Below, in pieces: positions 52,731 to 63,351 of a DNA stretch of 64,000 nucleotides. Each line of letters begins with the position of its first letter. Position 1 is the first letter of the stretch. The stretch comes from Mycolicibacterium poriferae (lineage in GTDB: Bacteria; Actinomycetota; Actinomycetes; Mycobacteriales; Mycobacteriaceae), in the NCBI RefSeq assembly GCF_010728325.1, contig NZ_AP022570.1, forward strand, positions 682,001-746,000. The letters run 5' to 3'. The notes beneath the pieces were generated by a model. The model saw only the letters and a list, made by a program, of their open reading frames with translations. It ran no database searches and was not told where the DNA came from. The position numbers and the translations under genes were made by a program.

Positions 52731-53707
52731 CCGCGGTGCTGGACACCACGCCGGAGCATTCGGCGGCCGCGACGCCAGATCCGGTGCCGGCGTCCTGGGC
52801 CGCGCGGGCGGGCGCGATGCTCGTCGACACTCTCCCCGGTGCCGGGGTGGTCGCGACCGCGGCGCTGCTGGCGCTGGCGACTCCGGCCGACGACGCGATG
52901 CGATGGGTGTTCACCGCCGTCGGCGCGTTGGCCCTGTTCGCGATGGCGGTCAACCGCTTGGTCCTGCCCCATGCGATCGGATGGACGTTGGGTCGCGCTC
53001 TGTTCGGGTTGCGGGTTGCGCACCGGTCCGGGTCGCCGGTCGGGGTGGTGCGGCTGGCGGTGCGGGAGCTGGCGCACCTGCTCGACACCCTCGCGCTGGG
53101 TGTCGGATGGCTGTGGCCGCTGTGGGACCGTCGCCGCCGAACCTTCGCCGATCTGGTGCTACGCACCGAGGTGCACCGCGTCGTCGCACCGAACCGGGAC
53201 ATGCGCCGGCTGGTGGCCGCAGTACTCATCGGCGCCGCCGTCGTGTGCGTCGCGGCCGCGGGAGCGGCCTACGCCGTCGTCTACCGCCAGGAGCGGGCGG
53301 TGGACGAGGCACGTGCGCAGATCGAAGAGCAGGGCCCGCGCATCGTCGAACAGATGCTCAGTTACAGCGTCGACACGATGGACGAGGACTTCGACCGGGC
53401 TCGACAACTGACCACCGACGGCTACCGGCCGCAGCTGACCGCGCAGCAGCAGGCCCTGCGGAGCGGACAGGCCACCAGCAACGAGTACTGGGCGGTCGCG
53501 TCTGCCGTGCTGACCAATCCGCCGGTCACCCCCGACCGTGCCGCGATGCTGCTGGCGATGCAGGGGCAGCGCGGTACCAACCCGGAGGACCTGCGGTTCA
53601 TCACCGCCACCGTGCGCGTCGAGTTCGAGCGGTCTGCCCAAGGTCAATGGCAGGTCGCCGGCCTCACGGTGCTCAAGAAGCCGATGATGAGCGAGGCGGG
53701 GCAGTGA
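52727..53707 (+). CDS. RDD-domain Mce-associated protein (Rv0176-like)
   Basis: A 326-residue protein joining an RDD membrane domain (SWAARAGAMLVDTLPGAGVV, IGWTLGRALFGLRVAHRSGS, WDRRRRTFADLVLRTEVHRV) to a Mam-like C-terminal domain after a further helix (VAAVLIGAAVVCVAAAGAAY). Three to four helices are expected in the N-terminal half. The order RDD then Mam is that of M. tuberculosis Rv0176 (from memory). GTG 52727 overlaps the preceding stop (GTGA), so translation is coupled. The gene is intact. Confidence 0.87.
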   Translation: MTAVLDTTPEHSAAATPDPVPASWAARAGAMLVDTLPGAGVVATAALLALATPADDAMRWVFTAVGALALFAMAVNRLVLPHAIGWTLGRALFGLRVAHRSGSPVGVVRLAVRELAHLLDTLALGVGWLWPLWDRRRRTFADLVLRTEVHRVVAPNRDMRRLVAAVLIGAAVVCVAAAGAAYAVVYRQERAVDEARAQIEEQGPRIVEQMLSYSVDTMDEDFDRARQLTTDGYRPQLTAQQQALRSGQATSNEYWAVASAVLTNPPVTPDRAAMLLAMQGQRGTNPEDLRFITATVRVEFERSAQGQWQVAGLTVLKKPMMSEAGQ

Positions 53708-54282
53708 GTCCGCGGCGCAGGATCGACCTGAGCGTCGAGGGCAACGTCCACGACGTGGTCGGCGCGGACTACTTCGATGTGGCACCGAGAAAACCGCGCC
53801 GGTGGGGGCTCGCGCTGGTCGCCGCGCTGTGCGCCGTCGTCGTCACCGCGGCGATCGTGGGCAGCGCGCTGATGCTCGTTCGCCACGAGGACGACCGCCG
53901 GGCCGCGCTCGACGAAGCGGCGGCACTGGGATACGCGCGGGAGTTCATGACGATGTACACGTCACTGGACCCGTTCGACGCCAACGCCTACGCCGACCGG
54001 GTGCTGGCCGAGGGAACCGGCGAGTTCGAGCAGAACTTCCGGGACAGGCTCAACGAGATCCTGATCCAGGTCGCGCAGACCGAACCCACCACCGGCAGCG
54101 TCCTCGAGGCAGGGGTGCAGCGGTGGAACGACGACGGCAGCGCCGACGTGCTCGTCGCGACCAAGGTGACGTCGAAGACGCCGGACGGCAAGACCACGAT
54201 CGAGAGCGGCAGCCGCTGGATCGCCACGACGACCAGGGAAGGACAGCAGTGGAAGATCAGCAACCTGATCCAGGTGATCTGA
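53704..54282 (+). CDS. Mce-associated membrane protein (Rv0177-like)
   Basis: A 192-residue Mam protein: short cytosolic N-terminus (SPRRRIDLSVEGNVHDVVGA), one transmembrane helix (LALVAALCAVVVTAAIVGSA) and an external domain ending SRWIATTTREGQQWKISNLI. GTG 53704 overlaps the previous stop by 4 bp. The next gene starts inside its last 34 bp in another frame. Like its neighbours it probably assists assembly of the Mce1 complex; no damage is seen. Confidence 0.87.
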   Translation: MSPRRRIDLSVEGNVHDVVGADYFDVAPRKPRRWGLALVAALCAVVVTAAIVGSALMLVRHEDDRRAALDEAAALGYAREFMTMYTSLDPFDANAYADRVLAEGTGEFEQNFRDRLNEILIQVAQTEPTTGSVLEAGVQRWNDDGSADVLVATKVTSKTPDGKTTIESGSRWIATTTREGQQWKISNLIQVI

Positions 54283-55070
54283 GCGCCTACTCCGCCGAGG
54301 CGCCGAAGACCCCGGTCGGCAAGGCCGACCGTGGGAAGACCCACCCCGCCGCGTCCGCCGACGAGACGTCGCCCGAGGGCGGCGACGAACCATCGCCCGA
54401 GGGCGCCGACGAAGCATCGCCCCAGGTCGGCGACGAAGCATCGCCCCAGGTCGGCGACGAAGCACTGCCCGAGGGCGCCGACGAAGCAACGCCCGAGACC
54501 ACCGACGGGAACCCCGACGACGTCGTGCTCGTCCCGCACCGCCCGGCGGGCCGGCGGCTGATGCTGGCCGCGGTGGTCGCCGCGGTGCTGTTCGTCGGGT
54601 CAGCCGGTTTCGCCGGAGCGATGGTCCAGCCCTATCTGTCCGAGCGTGCCCTGGTCGCGACCAAGCTCGAGATCGCCCAGACCGCCGCCGAGGCCATCAC
54701 GACACTGTGGACCTACACCCCCGAGGACATGGCGACGCTGGCCGACCGCGCGTCGCGCTACCTCGCCGGCGACTTCTCCGAGGAGTACGCCCGCTACATC
54801 GACGCGATCGTCGAGCCCAACAAGCAGGCCCAGGTCACCAACAACACCCAGGTGGTCGGCGCAGCGGTGGAGAGCGTCTCCCCACCGGATTCGCCTCAAC
54901 AAGCCACTGCAATCGTCTACACCAACTCCGTGGCCACCAGCCCGGTCACCAAGAACATCCCGTCGCTGCGGTATCTGTCCTACCGGTTGACGATGGAGCG
55001 CGACGGCAGCCAGTGGCTGATCACCCGGATGTCGACGGTGACGTCTTTCGATCTGACCCCGCAGCTGTAA
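54249..55070 (+). CDS. Mce-associated membrane protein with acidic repeat (Rv0178-like)
   Basis: A 273-residue Mam protein. The N-terminal cytosolic part holds an 8-residue tandem repeat of the type (S/L)P(E/Q)GxDEA (residues about 38-80), encoded by near-identical 24-bp units at about 54368-54500, two of which are exact copies in a row. One transmembrane helix follows (LMLAAVVAAVLFVGSAGFAG), then the conserved external domain with LRYLSYRLTMERDGSQWLIT. GTG 54249 has GGAAGGA upstream and overlaps the previous gene by 34 bp. It closes the mce1 operon. The repeat number may vary between strains. Confidence 0.85.
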   Translation: MEDQQPDPGDLSAYSAEAPKTPVGKADRGKTHPAASADETSPEGGDEPSPEGADEASPQVGDEASPQVGDEALPEGADEATPETTDGNPDDVVLVPHRPAGRRLMLAAVVAAVLFVGSAGFAGAMVQPYLSERALVATKLEIAQTAAEAITTLWTYTPEDMATLADRASRYLAGDFSEEYARYIDAIVEPNKQAQVTNNTQVVGAAVESVSPPDSPQQATAIVYTNSVATSPVTKNIPSLRYLSYRLTMERDGSQWLITRMSTVTSFDLTPQL

Positions 55071-55077
55071 CCGGGCC

Positions 55078-55839
55078 GTGAGCTTCGTCAAACGCAACCC
55101 GCATTCGCCGACGGGCTTCTTCGCCTGTGAGGCGGCCGGCCTGCGCTGGCTGTCCGCCGCGGCCGACGGCGTGCCGTGCGCGCAGGTCGTGGCCGTCGAC
55201 GACGATGCGCTGACACTCGAGCGCCTGGCGGTCGGGGCGCCCGACCCTGTCGCCGCCGAGGAGTTCGGCGCCCGCCTGGCCCACACGCATGACGCCGGCG
55301 CCGACGGCTTCGGGGCCGCCCCGGACGGTTGGACCGGCCCGGGATTCTTCGGGCCGCTGCACCAACCGCTGCCGATGAGCTATGCCGCCGAGGCGAGCTG
55401 GGGCAGCTTCTACGCTGAACACCGGCTACGCCCGATGGCCGAACGGGCCGCGCTGGACAGCGCCACCGCCGAGGACGTCGCCGCAGTCGCCGACCGTTGC
55501 GCCGCCGGTGATTTCGACGACGACGACCAACCCTGCCGATTGCACGGTGACCTGTGGAGCGGCAACGTCATGTGGACACCGGACGGCGTCGTGCTGATCG
55601 ATCCGGCCGCCCACGGCGGCCACCGCGAAACCGACCTGGCCATGTTGGCGTTGTTCGGGTGCCCGTACCTCGACGCCGTGCTCGCGGGATACCAGCGTCA
55701 CCATCCGTTGCGGGCGGGATGGCGCGACCGGACAGGTCTGCACCAACTGTTCCCGCTGCTGGCGCATGTCGCGTTGTTCGGCGGTGGCTACCTGGGGCAG
55801 ACCCGGGCCGCCGCGCGCAGCGCACTGATGCTCAGTTGA
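55078..55839 (+). CDS. Fructosamine-kinase-family protein
   Basis: A 253-residue kinase-fold protein of the fructosamine-3-kinase family, which phosphorylates sugars attached to amines by glycation. The catalytic loop CRLHGDLWSGNVMWTPDG and the metal motif VLIDPAAHGGHRETDLAML are present, as is GARLAHTHDAGADGFG. The N-terminal glycine-rich lobe is short (FVKRNPHSPTGFFACEAAGL), normal for actinobacterial members. GTG 55078 is 7 bp after the last mam gene, so it may share that transcript. Its stop overlaps the convergent glycosidase gene by 8 bp. Confidence 0.88.
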   Translation: MSFVKRNPHSPTGFFACEAAGLRWLSAAADGVPCAQVVAVDDDALTLERLAVGAPDPVAAEEFGARLAHTHDAGADGFGAAPDGWTGPGFFGPLHQPLPMSYAAEASWGSFYAEHRLRPMAERAALDSATAEDVAAVADRCAAGDFDDDDQPCRLHGDLWSGNVMWTPDGVVLIDPAAHGGHRETDLAMLALFGCPYLDAVLAGYQRHHPLRAGWRDRTGLHQLFPLLAHVALFGGGYLGQTRAAARSALMLS

Positions 55840-56914
55840 ACGCCAGCCACGCCGGTTGCGCACGCTCACGGGAGTCGCACAGCACCGCCATCGTGTCGCA
55901 GGAGCCGCGCGGCGCCCCCGCCCCGGCCCACATCCCGCCGGTGTCGCGACGCAACACGATCGCCGAGGAGCCGCCACCGTCGAGCAGCACGGCGGTGTCG
56001 CTGCCCAGCCCCCGGAACAGATCCTGGATCTGGTCGGGGGTGTAGCTGCCGCCCTGGAAGACGTACATCTCGTCGCGGTCGCGCACATAGGCGATCGCGG
56101 TGCGTGCCGCGCTCGGCCCGGGGTCGTTGAGCTGGCCGGTGTCGCTCGGGGCGAGCAGCCCGAGGCCGGCGACGGCGACGAAGCGGGTGCCCTTGTCGAT
56201 CAGCCCGGTCACCACGGGTGTCGCGGCGTCGTAGTCGTCGTCGCTGCGCGGCGGTACGACGAACGGCGCCCCGGCGACCGGCAGGATCATCGTCGACAGT
56301 GCCATCCAGCGCTCGTCGCCGCCGGACAGCCCCTGCTTGCCTGCGTAGGCCAGCGTGCCCGTCACCGCGACGTTGGTGCGGCCCAGACCGCGGGTGTTGT
56401 CGACGTAGGCGCCCAGCGGCGAGCTGCAGCCGGTGGTCTTCCACAATCCGCCCTGCTGGCCGCGCACGTCGAAGAAGTTGGCGTTGATCGCGATGGTGGG
56501 CTGGCCGAGGGCCTGCCAGGCCTGCAGCGGTGAATAGATCTCGGCCGCCTGCCACAGCCCTTCACCGGTGCGGGCGCGGGGATCGCGTTCACACCGAGCC
56601 TGATAGCCGGTGTGCGAATCGGCCAGCAGACGCGGTGCCAACCGCTGCGAGGCGGCCTTGATGATCATCAGGCGACCGCCGTTGTTCAGCTCGTAGGAGC
56701 GACCGGACGCATCGGTCATCGGGGCCGGGAACCCGCCGCCGAAGTTGTACACCAGATACGAGCCCCGGGTGTTGGCGATCGCGGCGGCGAGCAGCTCGCG
56801 GGCGCTGGCGGCACCGGCGACAGGAGCCGCGGCCGTGGCCGCGACGGCGGCAGTCAGCCCGGCGGCCACCGCGCGGACGCCGAGCCGGCGGATGTTTGCC
56901 CCGCACCTGCGCAC
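55832..56914 (-). CDS. Secreted phosphodiester glycosidase family protein
   Basis: A 360-residue exported protein with an Ala-rich signal peptide (LGVRAVAAGLTAAVAATAAA then PVAGAASA). The C-terminal half is the NAGPA/phosphodiester-glycosidase domain: AINANFFDVRGQQGG, YVDNTRGLGRTNVAVTG and the diagnostic AVLLDGGGSSAIVLR. The family removes sugars joined by a phosphodiester; the physiological substrate in mycobacteria is not known to me. Two cysteines in CSSPLG and CDTMAVLC may form disulfides outside the cell. Its start faces the SRPBCC gene across a 218-bp gap. Confidence 0.87.
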   Translation of the reverse strand: MRRCGANIRRLGVRAVAAGLTAAVAATAAAPVAGAASARELLAAAIANTRGSYLVYNFGGGFPAPMTDASGRSYELNNGGRLMIIKAASQRLAPRLLADSHTGYQARCERDPRARTGEGLWQAAEIYSPLQAWQALGQPTIAINANFFDVRGQQGGLWKTTGCSSPLGAYVDNTRGLGRTNVAVTGTLAYAGKQGLSGGDERWMALSTMILPVAGAPFVVPPRSDDDYDAATPVVTGLIDKGTRFVAVAGLGLLAPSDTGQLNDPGPSAARTAIAYVRDRDEMYVFQGGSYTPDQIQDLFRGLGSDTAVLLDGGGSSAIVLRRDTGGMWAGAGAPRGSCDTMAVLCDSRERAQPAWLAFN

Positions 56915-57132
56915 CGGCTGCTCCTCTCGGCAATCGGGCCGGCTCAGACGGCCGGCACCACAACAGTAATCCCAGCAGAAACGGTGTCAACTTTCGTCAC
57001 AGCAGCATCACAGGACCGTCGCGATTGCGTCGCCGAGGCATTTGCTGAGGTCACGCGCCCCGTGGTGGTGTGGGGCCGGCGAAAGCGGTGTCCGGGTGTG
57101 GATCGCGTGGCCCATCGGGGTAACCGGTACCC

Positions 57133-57582
57133 ATGGCTGCAGTTAACCGAGTCTCCCGGACCTTCGCCGTCAGCCCGCCACCGCATGTCGTCGTCGACTA
57201 CCTCAAGGATCTGGGCCACGTCGCACAGTGGGACCCCGGCACGCGCACCTGTGAACGCATCGACAGTGGACCGGTCGGGGAGGGCGCCTACTGGCACAAC
57301 GTCTCGACGATGCTCGGGGTCACCGCCGAGACGACCTACAAGCTGTGCGAATTGACCGACCGTTCTGTCGTTTTCGTCGGTGAGAGCCGATCGTCGACGG
57401 CGGTCGGCACCATCACCGTCGAGCCGGCCGGTTCCGGATCGACGGTCACCTACGAAGCCGAACTCGAGATGCACGGCTCAGCGAGACTGCTCAACCCGGT
57501 GATGAAGAAGGCGTTCGAAAAGCGTGCGGTCGGCACCCAGCGTCAGCTGACCGCCGTGCTGAATGCACTGGTGACCAGTTAG
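57133..57582 (+). CDS. SRPBCC-family protein
   Basis: A 149-residue START-like protein. The N-terminus VSRTFAVSPPPHVVVDYLKD and the WDPGTRTCERID segment are typical of the polyketide-cyclase/dehydrase group, and LEMHGSARLLNPVMKKAFEK is the C-terminal amphipathic helix. It probably binds a hydrophobic ligand; no enzyme activity can be stated. It is convergent with the sugar dehydrogenase, with stop codons directly adjacent (57580-57585), and divergent from the glycosidase gene. Confidence 0.85.
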   Translation: MAAVNRVSRTFAVSPPPHVVVDYLKDLGHVAQWDPGTRTCERIDSGPVGEGAYWHNVSTMLGVTAETTYKLCELTDRSVVFVGESRSSTAVGTITVEPAGSGSTVTYEAELEMHGSARLLNPVMKKAFEKRAVGTQRQLTAVLNALVTS

Positions 57583-58950
57583 CTACGGCCGCGGCGGAGC
57601 CAGCCGGTAGATGGCGTCGGCGTCGTCGTCGGTGATGTACACCGCTCCGTCCGGTCCGGCCACCGCCGCCACCGGCCTGCCCCAACGGGAGCCGTCGGGA
57701 TTCTGGAAGCCGCCGACGAAGGTCTGCTGAGCACCCAGCGTGCCGTCGCGCCACGGGTAGAACGACACCTCGGGCGGTCGTGGTGGCTGCCGATTCCACG
57801 AGCCGTGCACACCGATCAGTGCTCCCTGGCCATACGGCTCGGGGAGCGCGCCGTCGACGAACGTCATCCCCAGCGGCGCGGAGTGCGCGCCCATGCTCTG
57901 CTCGACCGGCGGGAGTGCCGCGCAGTCGAGCTCCTCGCCGTCGGGGTTGGTCTGGACGTCCCGGACGAACGGGAGGTCGGCCGGCCCGCCGGTGTTGTTG
58001 CAGTAGGGCCACCCCAACTCGCGGCCGGGCGTGAGCCGGGCGATCTGCTCGGGCGGGTTGTCGTCGACGTAGTCGGGCAGCACCTGGCCGTACTGCGGTC
58101 CGGGTTCGGGGAACGCCACGTTGTCCCGCCCGTTGTTCGCGGTCCAGACCGACCCGTCGGGCGCGACGGCAAGGCCGGTTCCGTTGCGCACGCCCGTCGC
58201 GAACGGCTCGGCGGGCCCGCCGCCCGGCGGCACCCGCATGATCGTCGCGCGCGGCGGGTCGGCGGTGCGGTCCTCGGCGGTGATGTTGCCCGTCGATCCG
58301 ATCGAGAAATAGACGGCGCCGTCGGGGCCGACCGCGACGCTCTTGAGGGCGTGGGCGTACGCGCCCCGCAGCTCCGGACTCTCGGCATTGGGTAGGCCGC
58401 CCGCGATCACCCGCTGATTCGTCGCGGCGCCGTCGGCGTAGTCGTAGGCCGTGATCTGGTCGCTTTCGGCGACATACAGGGTGGAACCGTCGAAGGTCAG
58501 GCCGTGGGGCTGCTCGAGCCCGTCGAGCAGCACCGACTCCTCCGTACCGTCGGGGCCGGGGGTGAACCGCAGCACCCGGCCCTGCGCCGGAATCGAGACC
58601 AGCAGCTGGTCATCCGGTGTCCAGACGGCCAGCCGGGGGCGGGCCGTGCGCGCCCACACCGACATCGTCCAACCCTGCGGCACCTGAGCCCGGCGTTCCT
58701 GGTCGAACGGTGCGGCATCCAGACCGGGTCCGGCCTGCACGGTCACGGTTTCCGTCTGGGGCTGGGCCGATCCGTCGCGGGGCGCGCTGGACGGCGACCC
58801 GGGCGTCGGCGACTCCGTCGAGGGGGTGGTCGACGGCTCGGCCGACGGCGTGGCCGGATCGGGCTCCCCACCGCCGGTGCACCCGGCGGTCAGCAGCAGC
58901 GCTCCCGCCAGCAGCGCTCCGGTTCGCTTACGCCGCAGTGAGTCCCGCAT
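57583..58950 (-). CDS. PQQ-type sugar dehydrogenase lipoprotein
   Basis: A 455-residue lipoprotein. The signal ends in the lipobox TAGC (LLAGALLLTAGCTGG), followed by a Pro/Ser/Thr linker of about 50 residues. The rest is a beta-propeller of the soluble glucose/sorbosone dehydrogenase type: ARPRLAVWTPDDQLLVSIPA, EQPHGLTFDGSTLYVAESDQ, YFSIGSTGNITAEDR, NGTGLAVAPDGSVWTANNGR and VAGPDGAVYITDDDADAIYR. It should act at the cell surface on sugars or aldehydes if PQQ is available; cofactor use is not proved by sequence. Its start overlaps the 3' end of the pirin gene by 23 bp, so it is downstream in that unit. Confidence 0.88.
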   Translation of the reverse strand: MRDSLRRKRTGALLAGALLLTAGCTGGGEPDPATPSAEPSTTPSTESPTPGSPSSAPRDGSAQPQTETVTVQAGPGLDAAPFDQERRAQVPQGWTMSVWARTARPRLAVWTPDDQLLVSIPAQGRVLRFTPGPDGTEESVLLDGLEQPHGLTFDGSTLYVAESDQITAYDYADGAATNQRVIAGGLPNAESPELRGAYAHALKSVAVGPDGAVYFSIGSTGNITAEDRTADPPRATIMRVPPGGGPAEPFATGVRNGTGLAVAPDGSVWTANNGRDNVAFPEPGPQYGQVLPDYVDDNPPEQIARLTPGRELGWPYCNNTGGPADLPFVRDVQTNPDGEELDCAALPPVEQSMGAHSAPLGMTFVDGALPEPYGQGALIGVHGSWNRQPPRPPEVSFYPWRDGTLGAQQTFVGGFQNPDGSRWGRPVAAVAGPDGAVYITDDDADAIYRLAPPRP

Positions 58951-59695
58951 GCATCTCCCAGACCAGAATCTCAGCGGGCGCGGTCGCGGTGACCCGCTGA
59001 CCGCCCGAGGCGGTGAATCTCACCGCGTCACCCTGCTCGAGGGCGCCGGCTCCCTCCAGCGTCACGTCGCCCTGCGCCACGAACAGGTGCAGATACGGAG
59101 CGTCGGGCACCTGCACGCTCTGACCGGGCTGCAGGCGCGCCCCGTGCAGCGCGGCGTATCGGTTGCGGATGGTGATCGCCGCGGCGTCGCGGTGCTCGGG
59201 CATGCCCGACGCGATCGTGACCAGGTTGCCGCGCAGCAGCTCGTCGTCGATCTCGAGCTGCTGGTAGCCGGGGGTGATGCCGGACTCGTCGGGGACCACC
59301 CACATCTGCACGAAATGCACGGGCTCACTGTGTGATTGCTCGCCGGTCAACGTCCACGAGTCGTTCTTCTCCGAGTGCAGGATCCCGCGACCCGCCGACA
59401 TCCGCTGCGCGAGGCCGGGGTAGATGACCCCGGAGTGCCCGGTCGAGTCCTGGTGCACGAGCGATCCGCGCAGCACCCAGGTGACGATCTCCATGTCGCG
59501 GTGCGGATGGGTGTCAAAGCCGGTGCCTGGGCTGACGATGTCGTCGTTGTTCACCAGCAGCAGGCCGTGATGGGTGTTGTCGGGGTCGTAGTGGCCGCCG
59601 AACGAGAAGGAGTGCTTGGAGTCGAGCCAGGCGATCTCGGTCTTGGCGCGGTCCTGGGCGCGACGGACGTCGACGATGCTGCGGGGGCTGGTCAT
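58928..59695 (-). CDS. Pirin-family protein (YhaK-like)
   Basis: A 255-residue bicupin. The N-terminal cupin has the metal-binding pattern FDTHPHRDMEIVTWVLRGSL, VHQDSTG and AGRGILHSEKND. The C-terminal cupin is degenerate (VPDAPYLHLFVAQGDVTLEG). It resembles the E. coli YhaK-type pirins, which respond to oxidation. ATG 59695 follows GAGGAG. It is divergent from a MarR regulator with a clear palindrome between them, so control by that regulator is likely. The corresponding gene in M. tuberculosis would be Rv0181c (from memory). Confidence 0.9.
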   Translation of the reverse strand: MTSPRSIVDVRRAQDRAKTEIAWLDSKHSFSFGGHYDPDNTHHGLLLVNNDDIVSPGTGFDTHPHRDMEIVTWVLRGSLVHQDSTGHSGVIYPGLAQRMSAGRGILHSEKNDSWTLTGEQSHSEPVHFVQMWVVPDESGITPGYQQLEIDDELLRGNLVTIASGMPEHRDAAAITIRNRYAALHGARLQPGQSVQVPDAPYLHLFVAQGDVTLEGAGALEQGDAVRFTASGGQRVTATAPAEILVWEMHAGLTAA

Positions 59696-59755
59696 GCGAT
59701 CACTCCTCGGGAGTCCTTGCCAGCCTAGGTGGCCGGTACTGCACGCGACAACATG

Positions 59756-59786
59756 CATGACACGTCATGTATTCCCGGGCTAACCT
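59756..59786. promoter_or_regulatory. MarR operator candidate and MarR promoter
   Basis: CATGAC-AC-GTCATG (59756-59769) is a 14-bp inverted repeat with perfect 6-bp arms, midway between the divergent pirin and MarR genes. TAACCT (59781-59786) is the -10 box for the MarR gene, 6 nt before its GTG. The palindrome covers the -35 position, so autorepression is likely. Confidence 0.6.
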
Positions 59787-59792
59787 GGCGGG

Positions 59793-60248
59793 GTGGAATG
59801 GCTCACCGACGAGCAGCAGCGGGTCTGGCGCAACTATCTGGCGATGAGCGGCGCGCTGAGCACCGCCATGCACCGCCAGCTGCAGTCCGATTGCGAGCTG
59901 TCGCTCGCCGATTACGACGTGCTGGTGGCGCTCTCGGAGCGGGGGCCGATGCGGATCAACGAGCTCGGCTCGCTGATCGGTTGGGAGCAGAGCAGGCTCT
60001 CGCATCAGCTGCGCCGGATGCGGGGCCGCGGACTGGTGGACCGGGAAGGCGATGACGACGACCGGCGCGGCGCCACGGTGACGATCACCGAGGCCGGCAC
60101 CGGGGCGCTGCACACCGCGGCGCCGGGACACGTCGACCTGGTGCGTGACGTCGTGTTCGACGGTCTGTCGCCGACCCAGCTGGAGGCGTTCGGCGCGGCG
60201 ATCGACACTGTGCTGGGCCGCCTGCGCCGCCACGCCCCCGAAGGTTAG
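59793..60248 (+). CDS. MarR-family transcriptional regulator
   Basis: A 151-residue winged-helix regulator of the MarR family. The recognition region is MRINELGSLIGWEQSRLSHQ and the wing is MRGRGLVDREGDDDDRRGAT. MarR proteins usually respond to phenolics or oxidants. It is divergent from the pirin gene, and the CATGAC/GTCATG repeat between them is its likely site. GTG 59793 has no Shine-Dalgarno and follows TAACCT by 6 nt. Its last codons lie in a 33-bp sequence that is repeated 73 bp further on. Confidence 0.92.
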   Translation: MEWLTDEQQRVWRNYLAMSGALSTAMHRQLQSDCELSLADYDVLVALSERGPMRINELGSLIGWEQSRLSHQLRRMRGRGLVDREGDDDDRRGATVTITEAGTGALHTAAPGHVDLVRDVVFDGLSPTQLEAFGAAIDTVLGRLRRHAPEG

Positions 60249-60335
60249 GTACGCCCAGGCGACGAGGATTCGTCCAACGCTCCCTTGGGCCCGGTGACCC
60301 GTCCACGCCCCCGAGGGTTAGGTGTGCCCAGGCGA
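60230..60335. repeat. 33-bp direct repeat around the MarR stop codon
   Basis: CCACGCCCCCGAAGGTTAGG and the 13 bases after it (60230-60262) recur with a few mismatches at 60303-60335. The first copy contains the MarR stop; the second is intergenic just before the sigG stop. It looks like a small duplication of the gene end. Confidence 0.55.
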
Positions 60336-60341
60336 AGGGAG

Positions 60342-61337
60342 TCAGTTCAGCACGTCGGGCAGGTCGAACTTCGCGAACAGCGCGGTCTCCATGAAGGCGA
60401 CCACATGCGCGATCCCCGTGTCCCGCACGTCGAGGACATGCAGCTGGAACGCCTCGTGCCGGCCGGTCTGCGGGTTGAGCATGTACAGCGCCGCGACCGG
60501 CTGACCGTTGGCGGTCGTGGTGAGGAATCGCATGTCGCCGGACTTCTCGGCCGGGCAGTGCGTCCTCGACAGCGTGACGATGTCGGCGGGGCCGTGATAC
60601 CAGCCGTCGAAGGGCGGCATCTCCCACACCGCGTCGGCGGTGAACAACGCGGTCAGCTTGTCCAGGTCGTAGTTCTCGAAGGCCGTGATGTACTGGGCCA
60701 GCAGTTCGGCGGTCTCCGGGGACTCCGGCGCCAGCGCACGGTCATCGCGGCTGGGCTGCACCTCGTCGAGTTGCGCCCGGGCTCGCTGCAGCAGGCTGTT
60801 GACCGCGGCCGTGGACGCTCCCACCGCCTCGGCCACTTCGGCGGCCTTCCACTGCAGGACCTCGCGGAGCACCAGCACCGCACGCTGCCGTGGGGGCAGG
60901 TGCTGCAGAGCGGCGACGAACGCCAGGCGCACCGATTCGCGGGACTCGGCGATCACCGAGGGATCCGACGGATCCTCCCGGGGCGCATCCGGCAGTGGCT
61001 CCAGCCACGTGATCTCGTGATTCTGGGCGATCTCACCGGTCGGATCGGACGCGGGGGCGCCCAGGCCGGTGGGCAGCGGCCTGCGCTTGCGGCCCTCCAG
61101 TGACGTCAGGCAGGTGTTGGTGGCGATCCGGTACAACCACGTCCGCACCGACGACTTGCCCTCGAATCCGTCGTAGGACTTCCAGGCGCGCAGGTAGGTC
61201 TCCTGGACCAGGTCCTCGGCGTCGTGCAGGGATCCCGTCATCCGGTAACAGTGCGCCAGCAGCTCGCGCCGGAAGCGCTGCGCATCGGCCAGGAACGCCT
61301 CCCGGGACCCACCGTCCTCGACTGCCACCACGCTCAC
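60342..61337 (-). CDS. sigG: ECF sigma factor SigG-like
   Basis: A sigma-70-family factor of about 331 residues. Region 2 is HCYRMTGSLHDAEDLVQETY and LRAWKSYDGFEGKSSVRTWL, region 4 is LPPRQRAVLVLREVLQWKAA and EVAEAVGASTAAVNSLLQRA. A SnoaL-like C-terminal domain (residues about 215-325) follows, typical of the SigG/SigJ ECF groups and thought to control activity in place of an anti-sigma. GTG 61337 is chosen because TAAGCT lies 7 nt before it; the frame extends to TTG 61367, and related proteins may include that part. It is divergent from the lipase gene, as Rv0182c is from Rv0183. Confidence 0.9.
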   Translation of the reverse strand: MSVVAVEDGGSREAFLADAQRFRRELLAHCYRMTGSLHDAEDLVQETYLRAWKSYDGFEGKSSVRTWLYRIATNTCLTSLEGRKRRPLPTGLGAPASDPTGEIAQNHEITWLEPLPDAPREDPSDPSVIAESRESVRLAFVAALQHLPPRQRAVLVLREVLQWKAAEVAEAVGASTAAVNSLLQRARAQLDEVQPSRDDRALAPESPETAELLAQYITAFENYDLDKLTALFTADAVWEMPPFDGWYHGPADIVTLSRTHCPAEKSGDMRFLTTTANGQPVAALYMLNPQTGRHEAFQLHVLDVRDTGIAHVVAFMETALFAKFDLPDVLN

Positions 61338-61341
61338 GTGA

Positions 61342-63272
<1,931 letters not shown>

Positions 63273-63351
63273 GACCGATGGGCCTGTGGATGAAAACCGC
63301 TGTGGGGACAGCGATGCGGACACGTCGTAGCGCCGACCTAACCTCGCGACC

